Assembly: GCA_001541255.1 (NCBI GenBank)
Contig: LNQR01000001.1
Span: 41,810 to 105,809 of the forward strand
Direction: 5' to 3'
Length of the DNA stretch: 64,000 nt
From: Candidatus Magnetominusculus xianensis
GTDB lineage: Bacteria; Nitrospirota; Thermodesulfovibrionia; Thermodesulfovibrionales; Magnetobacteriaceae
The notes beneath the pieces are model-generated. The model had not been told where the DNA came from, ran no database searches, and saw only the letters and a program-made list of their open reading frames with translations. A program made the translations under genes and the position numbers. Numbering within the stretch: the first letter of the stretch is position 1; each line of letters starts with the position of its first letter. Below, one piece after another: positions 59,778-64,000 of the stretch.

Positions 59778-60581
59778 ATGGAGGAAATGAAAAAACTTAT
59801 ATGTGGTAGATACAGTCCACATGAGGAACTGAATCATAAGGACAATCTTTATGAAATTCTATCGCACATTGGAAATAACATAGAGTTTTTTACCAATAAG
59901 AGTTTTCATTACATAGAAATGACTGATAGAGATATAACTAATATTGGTCCATATTGTGGAAGAGCGCTGATGGAAGCGTCCTTTACAGGACTTGCAGCAC
60001 GTATTGATCCTTTTAAATTACTTTTTATTAGATATAAGCAATTAGACCCGAAATATATGATCGATAAGAAAAATAAGTTTTCAATCCAATGGAGCGGAGA
60101 TATTATTTCACCAACTAAAGAAGAAGATACCGAACTCGAAAAAAACCCAAGAAGGCCACTCTTAAGTCCTACGATGTATGAGCTCGTCTGGAAACCGGCT
60201 ATTGTTAAGTGTATTGAATATATTCAAGTTAAAGAAATTCAAAGTGATTGGATTCAAGATACATTTTTTACTGTACCGGAAGGGCCAATAGATAAACAGG
60301 CAGATTCAGTATATGGACAATTTCTTACAAATACTATGAACTTATACTCATTTCTATCAAAAGGAGTACATCAGGAGTTCGTTGTTTCACCAGAAAGTCT
60401 CTATGACAGCGATACCGTTAAATTGAAGTTATCGGACTTAATCAAGCTGATATCTTTGATCTCTCTGATAAGCCACAACATTCCAATTGCAATTGGTAAT
60501 ATGAATATGGAAGAGACTATAGGCTATTTCCAGAAAATCGAAAAAAGGAGACAGAAAATCGAAGAAAGGAGGCAGAATTGA
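59778..60581 (+). CDS. Unknown protein, first gene of ATPase pair
   Basis: 267 residues, cytoplasmic, no signal or membrane segment. The central part (about 40-130) is mixed alpha/beta and the C-terminal third is helical and ends in a charged repeat (QKIEKRRQKIEERR, from a 21-bp DNA duplication at about 60531-60572). A motif NLYSFLSKGVHQEF near 193-206 recalls the conserved His helices of HEPN-type RNA-binding toxins, but the match is weak and a second His/Arg-x4-6-H motif was not found. I do not recognise the family. DNA is distinctly AT-rich. Its stop overlaps the TTG start of the ATPase gene (TTGA). Confidence 0.7.
   Translation: MEEMKKLICGRYSPHEELNHKDNLYEILSHIGNNIEFFTNKSFHYIEMTDRDITNIGPYCGRALMEASFTGLAARIDPFKLLFIRYKQLDPKYMIDKKNKFSIQWSGDIISPTKEEDTELEKNPRRPLLSPTMYELVWKPAIVKCIEYIQVKEIQSDWIQDTFFTVPEGPIDKQADSVYGQFLTNTMNLYSFLSKGVHQEFVVSPESLYDSDTVKLKLSDLIKLISLISLISHNIPIAIGNMNMEETIGYFQKIEKRRQKIEERRQN
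60531..60572. repeat. 21-bp imperfect tandem duplication at the gene end
   Basis: CAGAAAATCGAA(A/G)AAAGGAG(A/G) occurs twice, encoding QKIEKRR then QKIEERR. The second copy also provides the AGGAGG ribosome site for the next gene. Confidence 0.7.
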
Positions 60582-62098
60582 CTAATAATATAATTGATGA
60601 TGATAATATAGATAATGAGTTAGTCCTTGCTGCAGAAGATTGCCCCAAAGATTCTTTTGCTAAATACCATTATTTTTCTGCTCATGAACAAAGCATAATC
60701 ACGCGACTGAAGGCACATGGTCCTGTTCTACTGAGAGGTGGGCGTGGCAGTGGAAAAAGTGCACTTTTCATCGAAACTTATAACCGCATTATAAATGTTG
60801 AACATATATTAGCTATTTACAAGAGCTTACGAAACATATCTCTTATAAGAAGTGAAGGTAAACAGTATGAAGAGCTTTTATGTCGTATTATTATAGATTC
60901 TGTAAAGGAAAGGTTAAATGAGCTGGGGCTATCATATGATTTTCATTCCGATGCAGAGGCAGCCAGTCTGCAGAAATCACTTGTTTATTTATGTTCTGTT
61001 ATAAATAGGAGGATTGTTATCTTGCTAGATGACGTTGCTCATATAGGTAGAGAACAGCCATTAGAAGAATTCTTCGATATTTTCAGAACACTTTCAAGTG
61101 ACTATGTATCACTGAAAGCAACGATTTATCCTGGAGTTACAAATTTTGGCAAGCGTTTTGACGTTTATAATGACGCAACAGTCATTGACATTATCAGAGA
61201 TGAAAGGTCTCAGTCATTTGGAGAGTTTTTCATTGAAGTGATAAAGCGGCGATATTCCAAACTATTAACTAAAATTACACCACGCAGTGGATTAACCGAA
61301 GCAAATATTGCCTCTTTTCTTGGACGATCGGTTGTCGGCAATATGAGGGCTTTGATAAAAGCCTGCAGCTTTTTAGCCGATAAGGAGAAATTGGGGCTTA
61401 CAGAACTTGGGGAATGCTTGATCTACCTCGCTGAAAATTATTATTGGCCTTTGCTTGATGAAGTTGCTCCTAAACTTGGTAAATTTAAACCTTTAATTAA
61501 ACCTTGTAAAAATTTAGCAAGTGAAATTTTTAAACGTGTCAGTTCATCTAAAGAAGACCCAAATGAAGAAGGCTCTACCGCATTATACAAAGATTCTGTC
61601 ATCATACACAGAGATTTAGTACAGAAATATTTAAAGCTTCTAGAAATATTGGAGTATACAGGCTTTATTTCCAGGCGTGAGGTTTCACGTGCAATGAAAT
61701 CTGGAGGAAGAGGCACAAGGTATTCTGTAAATCTATGCAACCTTATAGAAGAATTAAAAGGTGCAAGGTTAACACAAGCAATATTCGATAACTGGCTGGA
61801 AAAAAATGATCCAGTGGAAATCTGGACTAGAACATCTTCTTTTGAAATAGAGATTCCAGAATTAAATGAAAAAGAGGAGCTTGAAATTCTAACGCTTGGA
61901 ATCGAAAAATTAGAAAAATCAAATGCCTATCCTTATGGTCTTACTGATAAGATGATAACTAAATTACAAGAAGCTGGTTATACTAAAATATTGGATTTAT
62001 CTGAAGCATCAGAGGAAGACTTAAGAAAAATATTCAAAATAGGCCCAAAAATAGCTGAGAGAATAAAAAATACCGTAGAACAAGCGATTTGGATGTAA
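60578..62098 (+). CDS. P-loop ATPase with C-terminal helix-hairpin-helix
   Basis: 506 residues. Walker A is GGRGSGKS at 54-61 and a Walker B-like VILLDDVAHIG is at 147-157, giving an ORC/AAA-like ATPase core of about 300 residues. Residues 340-440 are a helical winged-helix-like part. The last 50 residues (about 455-506) contain two helix-hairpin-helix units (KLQEAGYTKILDLSEASEEDLRKI, IGPKIAERIKN) as in DNA repair proteins. Starts at TTG with AGGAGG at 5 nt. The pair with the unknown upstream protein, AT-rich DNA and lone position suggest a mobile or defence unit; a precise role is unknown. Confidence 0.85.
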   Translation: MTNNIIDDDNIDNELVLAAEDCPKDSFAKYHYFSAHEQSIITRLKAHGPVLLRGGRGSGKSALFIETYNRIINVEHILAIYKSLRNISLIRSEGKQYEELLCRIIIDSVKERLNELGLSYDFHSDAEAASLQKSLVYLCSVINRRIVILLDDVAHIGREQPLEEFFDIFRTLSSDYVSLKATIYPGVTNFGKRFDVYNDATVIDIIRDERSQSFGEFFIEVIKRRYSKLLTKITPRSGLTEANIASFLGRSVVGNMRALIKACSFLADKEKLGLTELGECLIYLAENYYWPLLDEVAPKLGKFKPLIKPCKNLASEIFKRVSSSKEDPNEEGSTALYKDSVIIHRDLVQKYLKLLEILEYTGFISRREVSRAMKSGGRGTRYSVNLCNLIEELKGARLTQAIFDNWLEKNDPVEIWTRTSSFEIEIPELNEKEELEILTLGIEKLEKSNAYPYGLTDKMITKLQEAGYTKILDLSEASEEDLRKIFKIGPKIAERIKNTVEQAIWM

Positions 62099-62128
62099 GA
62101 TAGCTTTTAATGTAAGGCTCAGAGGTGC

Positions 62129-63727
62129 TCAAGTCGGCATTAGAGGTTTATCACGCAAGTGATTTACGATACAGAAAAAACCAAACACCCCATCAGAACC
62201 GTCATTGCGAAGCTGGTGTACATGAAGCGGCGGTACATAGGCAATGTCAAATGGCCGAAGCACATAACTGTTCTCCTCACAAATCAGTGTACCCGTTCCC
62301 CTGACGCATATGATTACGTGTATATGGACATGTTTCTCTAACGAAGAATACCCACCCTGCCCTATTTCAAAATATCTCAGGTCGAAATCTGCCAGCTCAC
62401 CGTTTTTCCCAACGAGTTCGTGTCTTGTGATGTCTTTAAAATCAAACTCGCCGCCGGATTTATAAACCATTGGCTTTATGCCATCCCAGCGGTAGTCATC
62501 GCCAAAGACAATATGGATATTCGGCCTGTTTGTCGCCGTGATGCCGCCTGCATTTATATCACATGACGATACGGCAGTGCCGGATTTTGGGGCCGGGTTT
62601 GCTATGTGTTCACTGAAATACTCAGCTATCTTATCCATAAACACGCGTGTGCCTACAGAGAGGTCTTTATCATGAGAGTGCAGTGCCCCGCCTATCAGGT
62701 AAATCGTATCGGGGCCGTAAAGCGCCGCCATTTCTGAAATATTATCAAGGGCCATGCCACCAGCAGGGGCAGGAAATGACGGTCTTAAGCCGCCAAGTTC
62801 CCAGCGGAGGGCATTGTTTAATCGTCTACACTCGTCTAAACTAAAACTAAACCTGCCACCAACGTTCGGGTAAATTGATACATCAGCCCCGGCCAGACGA
62901 AAAATCGTACCAAGCAGCACCGAGGGCGCAATGCCGTGGCGCGGGTCATGAAAATTCGTCCCCGTCAACGCAGGGTGTGCCATTACAACAATAGGATAGT
63001 TGGCGGCTAGGTACCTTGCCGTATCCAGACCAATAAGATAGGGGGCAATTAATATTCCAGCAGCACCGTGACCGACGGCAAACTCCACCTGTCGTTCTAT
63101 GTCATCGAAACCGGCAAGTACGTTAGGGATGTATAAACATCTCCTTCCTGTCTTATCGGCAGCCCTCTCAACTACCTCAAGACACTTCAGGACACGTTCT
63201 TTAAAGCTACAAAAACTGTGGTCAACAAGACCATGGTCGTCCTTTACAATGTCACCACCGCCACGGGCAAAGGCAGAAGCAATTGCGGCAAGTTCAGCGG
63301 CGGACGCCCCCATGGGTTTGAGCGCGGTGGCAAGGAGCGGCCTACCGTAAACACCCATCAGCGCCCTGATGCCTTCGACCCCATAGTTTGGGCCTTTAAA
63401 CTTGTCAAGAAATTGCCGTGGAAATTCAACACCTATGATTTTAATATTATTCTTGATAGATATATTGCCGTAGAGTATATTTAATAACTGCGGTAGCTGC
63501 CAGCCGGTGATTTCAGCGGCATATTCTATCTCAGCGGCATATCGCTCGTTATCTATCAGCTCGATTTGTCGTATCGCGCCGGTTATGCAATTCGTTATTT
63601 CCTCTTTTAATGGAAAATCTACGGGCAGCTCTACCGTTTGCTCATAAGTGATGTCTTTGGCGGCCTTATGTGCCTCTGCAGCGTCTTTGCAGGTAAGTTC
63701 ATATTGGACGACAATCGGGTTATCCAT
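62129..63727 (-). CDS. RuBisCO-like protein fused to a C-terminal cupin
   Basis: 532 residues. Residues 1-375 have the RuBisCO large-subunit fold: K137 in ALKPMG (equivalent of K175) and K162 in GGGDIVKDDH (equivalent of carbamylated K201) are kept, but the equivalents of T173, K177, E204 (now H165) and loop-6 K334 (now in GGRF) are changed. It therefore should not fix CO2 and belongs to the RuBisCO-like form IV group. Residues 435-530 are a cupin with HVHIH at 466-470 and H502/H504 for metal. A fused cupin suggests a linked isomerase or dioxygenase step, perhaps in sulfur salvage. The exact reaction is unknown. Confidence 0.9.
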   Translation of the reverse strand: MDNPIVVQYELTCKDAAEAHKAAKDITYEQTVELPVDFPLKEEITNCITGAIRQIELIDNERYAAEIEYAAEITGWQLPQLLNILYGNISIKNNIKIIGVEFPRQFLDKFKGPNYGVEGIRALMGVYGRPLLATALKPMGASAAELAAIASAFARGGGDIVKDDHGLVDHSFCSFKERVLKCLEVVERAADKTGRRCLYIPNVLAGFDDIERQVEFAVGHGAAGILIAPYLIGLDTARYLAANYPIVVMAHPALTGTNFHDPRHGIAPSVLLGTIFRLAGADVSIYPNVGGRFSFSLDECRRLNNALRWELGGLRPSFPAPAGGMALDNISEMAALYGPDTIYLIGGALHSHDKDLSVGTRVFMDKIAEYFSEHIANPAPKSGTAVSSCDINAGGITATNRPNIHIVFGDDYRWDGIKPMVYKSGGEFDFKDITRHELVGKNGELADFDLRYFEIGQGGYSSLEKHVHIHVIICVRGTGTLICEENSYVLRPFDIAYVPPLHVHQLRNDGSDGVFGFFCIVNHLRDKPLMPT

Positions 63728-63807
63728 GATATACTAATACCAAAATATGTTTATAGAAGTAAAGTGCAGGGCAAACGCATTTGAAAATTTCAATAGCCAT
63801 ATCCTCC

Positions 63808-63925
63808 TATAGATTCCAACTTTCGCTGGAATGACAGGATAAAAAACATGGAAATAACAGGCAATAATGAACATATGAATATCTAATAATATCATTCCAT
63901 GCCTTTTTTTTGTCATTCCAGCGAA
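63808..63925. repeat. MITE/REP-like element with 15-bp terminal inverted repeats
   Basis: TTCGCTGGAATGACA at 63822-63836 and TGTCATTCCAGCGAA at 63911-63925 are perfect complements around a 74-bp AT-rich core that itself holds CATGGAA/TTCCATG arms (63848-63854, 63896-63902). The left arm also folds by itself (TTCCA...TGGAA). The core has no ORF. This structure fits a dispersed intergenic repeat or MITE. No target duplication could be established. Confidence 0.6.
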
Positions 63926-63950
63926 CAGACTGTGTCATAATAAAACCAGT

Positions 63951-63980
63951 CATGCCCCCCCATTCTTTGAGGGGGGCATG
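63951..63980. terminator. C/G-tract hairpin at the right edge
   Basis: CATGCCCCCC (63951-63960) and GGGGGGCATG (63971-63980) form a perfect 10-bp stem with a 10-nt loop. No T-tract follows. It may be a terminator for a gene beyond the window or part of a dispersed repeat. Confidence 0.4.
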
Positions 63981-64000
63981 AGTCTGCTGCGGAGGTGCGG

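Noticed and set aside
59778..60581. HEPN RNase toxin in the two-gene unit
   Set aside because: A single weak SKGVHQEF-like motif is not enough; no paired conserved Arg-x4-6-His helix was found.
1..64000. CRISPR arrays, rRNA genes or transposases
   Set aside because: No regular spacer-repeat array, no rRNA sequence and no transposase reading frame was found in the window.

Overview
The window is a gene-dense stretch of a diderm, anaerobic or microaerophilic bacterial chromosome. A BamA-like protein, TamB and exported lipoproteins show an outer membrane. SQR with DUF1641, an orphan pair of 2-oxoacid:acceptor oxidoreductase subunits, two bacteriohemerythrins, a variant FeoB with a DtxR-FeoA fusion, and many PAS, GGDEF, HD-GYP and AHQW(R/K)QPL-type histidine kinases fit Nitrospirota (Thermodesulfovibrionia, perhaps the Magnetobacterium lineage) or a deltaproteobacterial-grade lineage. 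This placement is inference; no rRNA or marker phylogeny is available in the window. No core magnetosome gene (mamA, B, E, I, M, O, P or Q) was seen.

Layout. 0-7 kb: an unknown gene cut by the left edge, a diguanylate cyclase, NagZ, a 65-residue protein behind a textbook sigma-54 promoter, TrpC, an Ala/Pro-repeat lipoprotein, a YkgJ-type Cys-cluster protein, a CheY-like regulator and a membrane protein. 7-13 kb: SQR-DUF1641 with its own promoter and long leader, tandem hemerythrins, an HD-GYP response regulator, and KorB-KorC-acetyltransferase. 13-21.5 kb: a minus-strand run of an actin-like ATPase, a receiver-like protein and a MinD-like ATPase, followed by a V4R protein and a diguanylate cyclase. 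Divergent to it lie variant feoB and dtxR-feoA, then hicBA flanked by a duplicated copy of the dtxR-feoA 3' end. 21.7-27.6 kb: large sensor proteins and two exported proteins. 27.9-34.8 kb: a housekeeping plus-strand series (cyclophilin, Hsp20, Lon, ThiL, DUF2062, RimO, site-2 protease), then tRNA-Val. 35-40.7 kb: an AlbA-type ATP-binding regulator, a heme-motif histidine kinase, a PLP decarboxylase and SpeE.

40.7-48.8 kb holds the most unusual locus: six tightly packed minus-strand genes encoding, in order of transcription, a Ser/Thr kinase, a membrane protein with a degenerate J-like domain and zinc ribbon, a GrpE-like protein, a divergent Hsp70, a TPR/membrane/OmpA-like protein, and a Clp_N-like/class III nucleotide cyclase fusion. 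It looks like a dedicated chaperone machine coupled to phosphorylation and cyclic nucleotide signalling.

49-59.5 kb is envelope biogenesis and nitrogen control: a Spy-like protein, SurA-N-like protein, BamA-like protein with seven POTRA repeats, TamB, GlnD, and a tiny proline-rich lipoprotein with its own promoter and terminator. 59.7-62.1 kb is an AT-rich two-gene unit (unknown protein plus P-loop ATPase with helix-hairpin-helix tail) that looks acquired. 62.1-63.7 kb encodes a RuBisCO-like protein fused to a cupin, followed by a MITE-like inverted repeat and a GC hairpin at the right edge.
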